Part shown: piece after piece, positions 55,099 through 64,000 of the stretch
How the letters are laid out: every line of letters starts with the position of its first letter
Position numbering within the stretch: position 1 is the first letter of the stretch
Source: Liolophura sinensis
Taxonomy: Eukaryota; Mollusca; Polyplacophora; Chitonida; Chitonidae
Assembly (NCBI RefSeq): GCF_032854445.1
Contig: NC_088307.1
Span: 13,342,017-13,406,016, forward strand
Reading direction: 5' to 3'
DNA: 64,000 bases
Notes under the pieces: model-generated
What the model saw: the letters and a program-made list of their open reading frames with translations, nothing else
Databases searched by the model: none
Told to the model about the DNA's origin: nothing
Made by a program: the position numbers and the translations under genes

Positions 55099-56953
55099 TG
55101 AAGTTAGCGATCATTTAACACAGTGACACTAACTCCTTTCGCGCCACTACATTATCAAAATCAAGACTGGGACTAAAAATAGAAACGAAGAGTCAAATAC
55201 TAGAACATAGTAACATGACATTCAGGGCTCTTTTTAGATTTTAGTAGTAAAACTAGTTCGTTACCTGAGAGTTGACATATTTGTACTGGGGTATAATTAA
55301 TAATCTTTGATTCATAAATTCGTATGAAAAACATAGAATGTAGATAAATCCTCAATGAAACTGTTTATCGGTCGGCACTAAGAAAACTTGGTGTTGATTG
55401 AAAAACTGTTACCCTGAGGTTTTGTTTATCTCACTGGTTTTATGAAAATATCCCGAACTCACGAATGAGAGATAATTAATTAAGCCAGAATACAACCAAT
55501 ATGTAGGTAACTTCAGGGTTTGTAGAGTATTTACGGCAATAGTAAATTATAAATAGTAAATAGAAAGATTATGTCGAAGGTTTCTTGGTGTCAGTCGGTA
55601 ACAGTTTTCTTGAGGCTTTGTTCATTTCACTGGTTTTATGAAAAATATCCCAAATTTACCAAAGGGAGATTGTAAATCAAGCCTCAATGCAACCATTATA
55701 TTGATATCATGAGTGTTTGTAGATTATTTACGGTAATGGTGAAAGAGCGTGCCGACGCTTTCTTAGTGTCAGTCGATAAACAGTTTCCCTGAGATTTTGT
55801 TTATCTCACTGGTTTTATGAAAATATCCCGAATTTCCCAAAGGGAGATTGTAAATTAAACCTCAATGCAACCATTACATTTATATCATGAGTCTTTGTTG
55901 AGCATTTACGAGAATAATGAAAAAGTGTGCCAAAGGGTTCTTGGTGTTGACTAATAAACAGTTTCCCTGAGAATTTGTTCGTTTCACTGGTTTTATGAAA
56001 ATGTCCCGAATTTACGATTGAGAGATAATAAATTAAGACCCAATACAACCATCACATTCATATCATGAGTGTTTGTGGCATATTTACGGTAATAATAAAA
56101 GTGTGTGTGTCAACGATTTCTCAGTACCTATCGATACACATTTTCCTTCAGGTTTTGTTTATCTAACTGTTTTTTATGAAATTATCCCGAATTTACGAAG
56201 GAGAGATTACTAATTAAGCCTCAATACAACCCCGCCTTATATTCATATCATTTTGTTGAGTATTTACGGTAACACTGAATATAGCGTGTGAACGATTTCT
56301 TGGCGTCATACGAAAAACAGTTTACTTGAGGTTTTGTTTACCTCTGGTTTGATGAAAATATACTCAATTTGCAAATCAGAGGCTATTACGTATACACCAA
56401 TGTATATTTTTTTATGTATAATGTGCGTTTGAGGTGTATTTATGGTAATACTGAAAGAGTGTGCCAAAAGTTTCATTGTATCGATTGATAATCAGCTCCC
56501 CTGAAGTTTTGTTCATCTCAGTGGCTTTATGAAAATGCCCCGAATTTATGAATGGCAGAATATTAAGTATACATCAGTGTAACCATTTTTACATATTAAG
56601 TGTGTTTGTGGCGTATTTACGGTAATAGTAGTACTGAAAGAGTGTGCCAAAGATTTCTAACTACTGACTGATACGCAGTTTTCTTTCAGGATTTATCTAT
56701 TATTTTTTTTTAAATATCCTAATTTATGAATGAAAGATTATTAAATATACCCAACACAAACATGTTAACTCTCAGGTAAAGGACTAGTTTTACTTCTAAA
56801 ATCTTAAAGGAACCTTGATCGCTACGCAATGCTCGTATTTGGTCCTCGTTCGTTTCTATTTTAAGACCTGGTGTTGATTTTGATTATGTAGTGGCGCGCA
56901 ATGAGTTAGCGGTCGCTGTGGTAAATGGTCGCTGTGTGTGGTCGCTAACTTCA
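55099..56953. mobile_element. Non-autonomous TIR DNA transposon with internal satellite array
   Basis: Terminal inverted repeats of about 180 bp (55099-55278) and 192 bp (56762-56953), both starting 'tgaagttagcga' from the outside and sharing 'gcgccactac', 'atcaaaatca' and 'gtaaaactagt...ttacctgagagtt'. Between them lie eight direct units of about 176-196 bp, with anchors 'cactggttttatgaaaa' near 55431, 55627, 55806, 55984, 56164, 56342, 56518 and 56700. No coding capacity. The flanks 'cccggggctgg' (55087) and 'cccggtgcctgg' (56955) could be an imperfect 11-12 bp target duplication. Long TIRs with a 9-11 bp duplication suggest a Mutator-like element; this is tentative. Confidence 0.75.
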
Positions 56954-56997
56954 TCCCGGTGCCTGGTGTTGAGCCAGACTGGAGAATTCATTCGGCA

Positions 56998-57180
56998 TGG
57001 CTGATGAATGAATGAATGAATGAATGAATGAATGAATGACTTATCGTCACAATATTCAGTGCAGACTTGGACCATAAAAGTCCATGCTGCCAAAGTGCTG
57101 CCGCCACTGCAGTATTATGATTGAGTGAATGAATGATTATGGCTTAACACCACGTCGCCAATATTTCAACTAGGCCTATA
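56998..57180. repeat. SINE C fragments with (TGAA)n
   Basis: A TGAA microsatellite (57002-57041) is followed by 'ccaaagtgctgccgccactg' and a tail-like 'atggcttaacaccacgtcgc', matching pieces of SINE C. Confidence 0.6.
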
Positions 57181-57414
57181 GCGTCATAAGAACATATATA
57201 TTTAACAAACCAAGGAGACATTGAACAGTTTTGGATGAGATAATGAGAACATCCAAAATTTAAAATATAGAAAAGTCTTTAAATAAAGAATAGGGGGCCT
57301 ACACGGCTTATGTCTTACAGAGTGTATTTTATGATGAATAAATATCGATATCGGGTCATGAATTAAAAGGTATTTCTCTATTTATTTCTTTATGTCTTTT
57401 TATTTATTTATTTA

Positions 57415-57705
57415 TTTATTACATTCGTCAAGGAGTTCACCGGTGAACATTTGTCTTCAATACTGTCTACAAGAAGCTGTGTGTTAATATGTCTGTCTGT
57501 GTGTCTATCTGTCAGCATCTTTATGGAAAAAGTTATGGGTGAACTTGGATAAAATTTTGTGCACATATTTGCCTTACGTTTAAGGCCATTCCATTATTTT
57601 TTGAGGATAATCTGGATAGGGAACAGGATCTGGAATTTTTTTAAACGATCCTTTTTTTTTGTGATATTTAAATACATCGGAATTTCAGCCATATATTTTC
57701 TGCAC
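57415..57705 (+). repeat. Dispersed repeat V, copy 1
   Basis: 'gtcagcatctttatggaaaa', 'acttggataaaattttg', 'gcacatatttgcctta', 'aaggccattc'. The same order recurs at 60722-61000. The core resembles a repeat widely dispersed in invertebrate genomes (gtctgtctg followed by aaaaagttatgg). Class unknown. Confidence 0.65.
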
Positions 57706-57714
57706 GTACATGTG

Positions 57715-58075
57715 TACTTGGGGTTTTGAGTCGTATACTTACATATGACAACGAGGAGTCATCAGGTGTGTATACATATACTGTGTCTTCTTGTGGCAGG
57801 GCGAGTCCACAAGGTCAAAGTGCTGCCGTCACTGAAGTATCATACCAAAGACACCAGACACGACATCTCACCCAGTCACATTATACTGACATCGGGCCAA
57901 CCAGTCCCGTTTCCTCACTTTAACCTCTTAGTGTCACGAGAAGCAGAAACAAGTGCCATTTTTAAATTCTTTAAAGTCATTTTTGAAGTATTTTACCCGA
58001 CCCAGGTTTGATCCCCAGTCTCCTGAATTCGAGGACGGCGCTCTATAATCAATAGGTCACTGAAGCGGTGAGATC
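57715..58075 (-). repeat. SINE family C, near full length
   Basis: 3' end 'cttggggttttgagtcgtat', domain 'gtcacattatactgacatcg' and 'gccaaccagtc', and inverted tRNA-like head near 'gacccaggtttgatccccag'. The central domain is homologous to that of SINE A. Confidence 0.7.
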
Positions 58076-58304
58076 TTTTCTTGGATGCGACAATAGGTCA
58101 TATTCATGAATTTTCACTTTTACGATGACGATGAAAACTAGAGTGCCAACTAGTGGAAAAACAACCAACCTTTGGCTAATGGCGAACAGTTTTATGCAGA
58201 AATGCACATCACCAATCAAGTGAACATGCTCGCAATGATTTTTTTCACAGTAGCGGTAAAGCAATCTTCGGAGTTACGAAATAAATTCTGTTCAAGTATA
58301 CGGA

Positions 58305-58567
58305 AATATTTATTTATTAATTATTTTATTTGCGTTTTACGCCGTAATCAAGAATATTTCACTTATGCGACGGCTGCCAGCATTATGATGGGAGGAAATC
58401 TGAAAGAGACCGAGGAAAACCTGCCACTATCCACAGGTTGCTAGAAGAGATTCCGGACAGAAAGCCAGCATGAGCACAACTTGAACTCACAGCCGACCGC
58501 ATTGGTGAGAGGCTCGTAGGTCATTGTTCCGCACTGGTACGCTAACCACCTCGGTCACGGAGGCGCG
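58305..58567 (-). repeat. SINE family B, full length
   Basis: ATTT tail, 'gttttacgccgtaatcaaga', body 'ggttgctagaagagattccg' (diverged), head 'ctcggtcacggaggcgc'. Confidence 0.85.
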
Positions 58568-59233
58568 AAAACCAATGTTATTAATACGGGAATATCCTAA
58601 ATAAATAATCAGTATATATCAACATTAAAGCAGATTTCAGCTGATATCGTTTAATATCCGGCCTTGGACATACTGAGCAAGCATAGTGGTACACAGTAAT
58701 TTATTTAAACGAACATGTTAAATTTTCGGCATTTTCAGAATGCTAAAATGATACACCATGTTAAATGCTCAGTGTTAGATTACAAGACTTTTTTTAAACA
58801 TTCATAATGCGCAACACAGCATCACCTAAATGTGTTCGTTTTGAATTAAGATACTGTTACATTACAAAACATATACTAAACTTTTTCTGAAATCTTAATA
58901 TATCTATTTAAAAGTATTGACCTAATATTATAAATGCATTCTTTCTCCAACCACTGCTAAAGTGTGGTGTTTAGCATTGTTAATGTTATATATATAATAA
59001 TTCAATTTAACACATTTTCTGAATTCCTGTCTTCTTCCTAGAATCTTGAGCAGGATCAGTTCTTGGAATACTCATTGTACATGATTTATAGAAATTATCC
59101 GTTTTATAGAACATAACATTTTCCGACTGAAGTTACTGCTACACACGACGTATCCTTGACGCCGTCTTGGAGAGTTTATCCCAAGGTGTACAGAGTGTAA
59201 CTGTCCTGTATGGCGTTCCGTAATTCGATTTCT
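58568..59233. other. Stretch without a recognisable gene
   Basis: AT-rich. It is the 3' flank of the cysteine-rich peptide gene (minus strand). TTTATT near 58702 could be a distant AATAAA on the minus strand; none is obvious closer. Confidence 0.35.
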
Positions 59234-59494
59234 TCATTTATCACACAATGTTTTACAAGTTGTACTGCAATGATCTCTCATCTTACAGTAGGAACACTTA
59301 CTGCTCAGATTCCAGGAGCAGATCCAGCTGTCACAATACGACTCGTACGCGCATGCCCAGCAATATTTACACATATTCCGTCCACCAATCGCGTAATCCT
59401 TGTCCACTTGAGCCCGATCGAGTCCGGCGACCACCTCTTGACCAATAATCATGGCCGTAAGAAAAACACAAAAAACAGTCACTTTGGCTACCAT
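59234..59494 (-). CDS. Secreted ten-cysteine peptide, 86 residues
   Basis: Complete small open frame with A at -3 and G at +4. Residues 1-24 (MVAKVTVFCVFLTAMIIGQE then VVAG) are a good signal peptide. A short acidic/basic stretch follows (LDRAQVDKDYAIGGRN), then a compact cysteine-rich domain with Cys at 42, 45, 48, 54, 59, 67, 70, 76, 80 and 84: C-X2-C-X2-C-X5-C-X4-C-X7-C-X2-C-X5-C-X3-C-X3-C. Ten cysteines allow five disulfides. Two N-glycosylation-like positions are absent or marginal (NLSS). It fits the size and layout of extracellular host-defence or matrix peptides of molluscs, but I cannot match the spacing to a named family (defensin, mytilin, myticin and macin spacings differ). A TATA box lies upstream at 59825-59832. 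A longer frame on the opposite strand is a shadow. Confidence 0.72.
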   Translation of the reverse strand: MVAKVTVFCVFLTAMIIGQEVVAGLDRAQVDKDYAIGGRNMCKYCWACAYESYCDSWICSWNLSSKCSYCKMRDHCSTTCKTLCDK

Positions 59495-59559
59495 CGTGGT
59501 TCCTTTGCGTGCTATGACCTTGTTGGTGGATACTTAGCTTGGTTTGTTATAAGAGAGGA

Positions 59560-60280
59560 ACTGCGTTGAGCTCTTTGAAGGCACGTTAGATGTTTTTGAA
59601 CAATTTTCAGGCAAGACGATTCAGTGTTTCAGTGTGTCTCTACACTTTCCGTTCCCTTGGAATCCAAAATGCTGTAGATCATGTACTACAGCCTGGGCTC
59701 TGTTTTTTAACAGGCATGCATACGGTTCTAGCGAGGACTTTGGAAAAACACCGTCTGGTCGGTTCGTGCCAGATCTCCTGCAGACGGTAACGATGTGAGT
59801 GGTACAGCATCGGAATTCTCTCAGTTTTTATACCCCAGAGACAGAGACTTCTCCTATCAGCCACCAATCAACAATCGCATCCTGGAGAGTAACCAGTCCG
59901 TTATATCAGCTTTCATTTTATTCACCTCAGTTCTTGTTAAATCATGCAAACCGTCAGGCGATTTTCTAAGAACAAAAACCAGAACTAACATTGTATAATT
60001 CTCCCAAGTTGGTGATGATGACACGTATAATACACACACGTCCGGACAGGCCGGAAGTGCAGTGGTGAGAAGGGTGAAAATGACTATGTCACTATCCGGG
60101 TCAGTGTGAGACAACGGGAAATGGATTATCACGCATATACCGAGTGACATCATGACGCATTCAAATATATGTTCTAAATTTTTATAGTCCTGTTTCTAGG
60201 GAAATATAATTTATGGTTTTAAGGAAACTGAAAGTCATGCGAACTTTAGAAAAAGAAAACATGTAATAGGCATGTCTGAT
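59560..60280 (-). repeat. 5' flank of the peptide gene, duplicated at 62795-63345
   Basis: Shares long blocks with the second copy: 'ttttcaggcaagac', 'gtgagtggtacagcatcgga', 'ctctctcagttttta', 'gtcaggcgattttctaagag/a' and 'gtcactatccg'. Direct orientation, about 3.2 kb apart. Confidence 0.85.
59825..59832 (-). promoter_or_regulatory. TATA box upstream of the cysteine-rich peptide gene
   Basis: The minus strand reads GGGGTATAAAAACTGAG, about 330 bp upstream of the start codon. It would give a long leader, possibly with a 5' UTR intron. The related flank at about 63026 has GTGTAAAAACTGAG, a changed TATA. Confidence 0.4.
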
Positions 60281-60626
60281 TAATTTATTTCAGTGTAAAT
60301 GTGTTGTGTATATCTAAATACCCGCGTTAAATCTGAATTATGGTAATCTTTAGGACATTGATTTATAACATTTGTCAGAAGGAAAGCCCAAATATATTTA
60401 TTGGACATCTGTCACATCCTTGTTTAGGACTTAAGTATGCAAAAACGATAAACACCAAGAGATGGCCCCTTTTCTCCTTGAAGAAAAATCGGAAAAAATG
60501 GTTTACTTCATTTATGCGTTTTCTCCACCTTTAAAATTTTACAAATCTTAGTCCATTAGCAGAATCCTGTTTTATACAGGAATACAATGTAATAAAAGAC
60601 CTACAGCATAGATATATATATATAGC

Positions 60627-60720
60627 AAGCGCACAATCTGACCGGTCGGAACTGGGCTACGCTGTTGGAATTGATCCAGCCTGCCTGACCCGACGCCTCA
60701 CACCTATTTTAGCTACTAAC
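60627..60720. repeat. tRNA-like repeat fragment U, copy 2
   Basis: Counterpart of 55003-55090: 'ggtcggaactgggctacgct', 'ggaattgatccagcctgcct'. Confidence 0.45.
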
Positions 60721-60721
60721 C

Positions 60722-61000
60722 TTATTTATTCATTGCATCTGTCAAGGAATTAATTTGTTTGTGCTGGCGATTATTTGTCTTACCGTCTGTCTTTCTATTT
60801 GTCAGCATCTTTATGGAAAAAGTTTTGGATGAACTTGGATGAAATTTTTGCACATATTTGCCTTACGCTTAAGGCCATTCTATTATTTTTGGCGGTAATC
60901 TGGATAGAGAACAAGATATGGACATTTTTTAAACAATCTTTTACTTTTTTGTGACATTTAAATATATCGGAATTACAGCCATACATTTATCCACATTATG
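60722..61000 (+). repeat. Dispersed repeat V, copy 2
   Basis: Counterpart of 57415-57705, including 'gtcagcatctttatggaaaa', 'ggatgaacttggatgaaatt' and 'cggaattacagccata'. Confidence 0.65.
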
Positions 61001-61127
61001 TTTAGATATTTATATTTAGTGATAAAGTTTGTATTACGATCTAACTACAAAATGGGTAAAATGGGTGTTATATGAAGATTCCCGTTAAATTAAGTCATCT
61101 AGCCGTGAGTATTTCTAACCGGCCCCT

Positions 61128-61428
61128 AATTGCTCAGTTGATAGAGCGTCCGCTTCAGGGACGGTAGATCCAGAATCCACCCTGGGTCGGGTCACGCCGA
61201 AGACCTTAAAAGAGGAAATTGTAGCTTCCTCGCTTGGCGTTCAGCATGAAGGGGATAGTGCAACGACTGGTTGAGCTGTATTAGTATAACGGCTCGGGCG
61301 GGGCCGCTTACTTGCCTTCGGTGGGGCCCGCCCTGTAAACACATTACATGCACTCCAAGGACTCTTAAGTCGGCATACGACTGGAAAATTTGCTAAGTAC
61401 GAAGTTAAACCCCAAGCAGTCACTGTGT
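61128..61428 (+). repeat. SINE family A, near full length
   Basis: Head 'gcccctaattgctcagttga' with 'tagagcg', B-box-like 'gggtcgggtcac', domain 'gaggaaattgtagcttcctc' and 'gcttggcgttcagcatgaag', 3' end 'ttaaaccccaagcagtcac'. Confidence 0.85.
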
Positions 61429-61496
61429 AGCGTTCACAAAATAATAACTTTCTTTGCTTGAGTACAAAACTTTCTTTAAAAAGTAAATTCCTCTCA

Positions 61497-61650
61497 GCCC
61501 GTAGGCCTACATGTTAAGATCTTCCAGCAACCTGCGAACGGTCGTGGGATTCCTTCGGGCTCTGCCCAGTTTCCCCCGGCCATAATGTTGACCGCCGTCG
61601 TCTAAGTGAAGTATTCTTGAGTATGGTGTAAAACACTAAAGAAATAAATA
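61497..61650 (+). repeat. SINE family B, 5'-truncated
   Basis: From 'cagcccgtaggcctacat' to 'gaagtattcttgagtatggt' with an 'aaataaataaa' tail. Confidence 0.8.
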
Positions 61651-62794
61651 AAGTAAAACTACATGTGACAGGATGAGGCGGTACCGAGTTAGTTAGCATA
61701 CATTGCATGCTCCTTCATAGACAGAGTACAGCCTTCTAGGTTAGAGGCTATTTCATACTGATGATGTTCAAGTGCCCACAGCTCTTTTGTATTTGTGTTG
61801 TGTAATACTGTTTTTATTATTTATTTTTTTGTGTGTACACTATTGTGGCGATGATGCTTCCATTAGAAGAACCATTTGAAGACAGTTGTTATGAGAGAAG
61901 GGAAGGTTTAACCTCATCCGCATGTACAAGGCCCGGTTTGGGTACGAGAGTATCGATTACATGGCTGTCGCCTTGCTAAACGAGATCAGTCTGAGTCGAG
62001 CTGTCCCTTATTTGCCTCTCATCGCTCTATGCTTGTATTTGTTATCCTTCCAGGAATGTAAAAGTATTCATTAAGTTGACATGACACTTTTTCAGTCATT
62101 TTGTAACTCTGTAAGCGCAAAGGTCACTGTTTTTGTTTGATTTTCTGTCAAGTGTTCTGCTGTGACGTTGTCACTACGTTCAGCTGTGTAATTACGTGAC
62201 CGGAGTTAGGCTGATCGCCGTTACTCAGTTTGACATACTTTACATGTAAGACATGGTTAAATGTAAGCCTACAACAGATATAGATAGCTGGAAACGGAAG
62301 TAATGAGTATTTCTGGTGTCTGCCATAACTGCAGTGTGATGTACAATAATTGATAAAGGGATGTAAGATGTGAATGATTTGATATGCTGTCTGATATTAT
62401 TTGAGTATCCTCGACATGGCTGCCGCCTCACCAAACGCGGTCGGTTTGAGTTGAGCTCTGGCTTATTTGCCTGTCATCGCTCTATCTTTGTAGCTGTTAT
62501 CCTTACAGGGTTGCATTCGACTGTCACACATACGAATGAACCCAGTCCAAACGTAAAATCAGAGGAAAGAAATAAAGATCATAGTCATAAGCAATTCAGC
62601 GTTGTTTCCTCTGTGAAACTGAAAGGACCGGTAAACCCCACTCCAGTTACATATAGTTAGTTTAACTTGGATGCCATGTACATATTATATAAATAAGTAG
62701 AATTTCTAAGTAAATGAAATTTAATTATCAGTATTGATTATCGCCAGTGGGTTAGGTTTCTACACCGCGGCTCTGCGCTGAACTCTCCGAAGTA
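61651..62794. other. Region with a duplicated block, no gene seen
   Basis: A block at about 61960-62055 ('gagctgtcccttatttgcct', 'catcgctctatgcttgta', 'gttatcctt') recurs at about 62415-62510. It lies where a gene body would be expected if the promoter-like flank at 62795-63345 still served a paralogue. No cysteine-rich frame is present on the minus strand. Confidence 0.45.
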
Positions 62795-63345
62795 GCAAAA
62801 AACAATGTTTTTCAACAGTTTTCAGGCAAGACAATTTAGTTGTTTAATATGGCTTAACACTTTCTGGTCGTTTGAAATCCCAAATGAAATAGTTCATGTA
62901 CAAAAGGCTGTGTTTTAACTGGCGTACATAAGTTTCAAGCGAGAACCTCAAAGAAACACCAGTAGCTTCGTGTCTGATCCCCTGCAGAGTAACAATGTGA
63001 GTGGTACAGCATCGGAACTCTCTCAGTTTTTACACTCCAGGGACTGAGAACTCTCACGCAAACCGCCAATCAACACCCACAGCGTGTAGAGTTTTATTCC
63101 CGTCAATTCTTGTTAAATCGTCAGGCGATTTTCTAAGAGCACAAACCGGAACGAACATGACATAACTTCCCTATCTGATGGCGACACATATGCACACGTC
63201 ATTCTGAATGCTGGAGTGGCTGGAAGTGCAATAGTGAGACCGGTTAAAATGGCGTTGTCACTATCCGAGCAAATATAATTTATGGTTGAAAAAAAGAAGA
63301 AAATCATAAATTTAAGAAAAACATATATAATAGGCGCTTATATAA
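62795..63345 (-). repeat. Second copy of the peptide gene's 5' flank, without gene body
   Basis: Homologous to 59560-60280 over about 500 bp with many substitutions and small indels. Similarity fades just before the position where the start codon would be. Confidence 0.8.
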
Positions 63346-63364
63346 TACCATTAATATAGTCGCT

Positions 63365-64000
63365 CTCAATCAGATAACAGCCGTATGGACATTAGGCAAC
63401 CATTTCTCAATCAGATAACAGCCGTATGGACATTAGGTAACCATTTCTCAATCAGATAACAGCCGTATGGACATTAGGTACCCATTTCTCAATCAGATAA
63501 CAGTCGTATGGACATTAGGTACCCATTTCTCAATCAGATAACAGCCGTATGGACATTAGGTAACCATTTCTCAATCAGATAACAGCCGTATGGACATTAG
63601 GTACCCATTTCTCAATCAGATAACAGGCGTATGGACATTAGGTAACCATTTCTCAATCAGATAACAGCCGTATGGACATTAGGTAACCATTTCTCAATCA
63701 GATAACAGCCGTATGAACATTAGGTACCCATTTCTCAATCAGATAACAGCCGTATGGACACTAGGTAACATTTCTCAATCAAATAACAGCCGTATGGACA
63801 TTAGGTAAGCATTTCTCAATCAGATAACAGCCGTATGAACATTAGGTAACCATTTTTCAATCAGATAACAGCCGTATGTACATTAGGTACCCATTTCTCA
63901 ATCAGATAACAGCCGTATGGACATTAGGTACCCATTTCTCAATCAGATAACAGCCGTATGGACATTAGGTAACATTTCTCAATCAGATAACAGCCGTATG
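63365..64000. repeat. 41-bp satellite, at least 15 units, runs off the window
   Basis: Unit: 'ctcaatcagataacagccgt' then 'atggacattaggtaacca' and ttt. Units are highly similar, alternating mainly between 'gtaacc' and 'gtaccc'. The array continues past the last base. Confidence 0.97.

Noticed and set aside
59210-59569. 119-codon open frame on the plus strand
   Set aside because: Lies wholly opposite the cysteine-rich peptide gene, with no signal peptide, domain or sensible composition; a shadow.

Overview
This is nuclear DNA from a lophotrochozoan animal, almost certainly a marine mollusc. I infer this from AT-rich, intron-rich, gene-poor sequence full of tRNA-derived SINEs whose tail, domain and head modules are typical of gastropod and bivalve genomes. 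The species cannot be named from sequence alone. There is no prokaryotic, viral or LTR-type gene content.

Layout. 1-18041 is repeat-rich and holds two exons of a rhodopsin-family GPCR on the minus strand (exon 1 at 17853-18041, exon 2 at 7726-7843, an intron of about 10 kb); later exons are not seen. 22079-22173 is an intron-containing tRNA-Lys(TTT), head to head with RPS5 (ribosomal protein uS7). RPS5 runs on the plus strand from a likely TOP-type 5' UTR exon near 22421 through coding exons at 24564-29809, giving a complete 205-residue protein. Tail to tail with it, on the minus strand, is an eight-exon class V PLP enzyme gene of the isopenicillin-N-epimerase / hercynylcysteine-sulfoxide-lyase type (396 residues by my splicing).

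The most important structural point concerns 28502-41212 and 41413-53827. These are two near-identical copies of one 12.4-12.7 kb segment, separated by exactly 200 N. The left copy stops in the first coding exon of the PLP enzyme; the right copy starts in RPS5 exon 4 and carries single-base indels in coding exons. This looks like two haplotypes of one locus placed end to end by the assembler, not a true gene duplication. The copies differ mainly at VNTRs: 16 against 5 units of a 32-bp repeat, 2 against 6 units of a 98-bp MITE-derived repeat, and different (TA)n lengths.

53883-64000 is single copy. It holds a full-length SINE, a 1.86-kb element with 180-190 bp terminal inverted repeats around eight ~180-bp satellite-like units, a small gene for a secreted ten-cysteine peptide (59234-59494, minus), a second copy of that gene's 5' flank without a recognisable gene body (about 62.8-63.3 kb), and a 41-bp satellite running off the window end.

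The most unusual biology is in the PLP enzyme gene. At two of its exon 3' ends (exons 1 and 6) the exon-intron junction itself, including a good GTGAGT or GTAAGT splice donor, has been amplified into a minisatellite, so arrays of consecutive potential donors follow the real exons.
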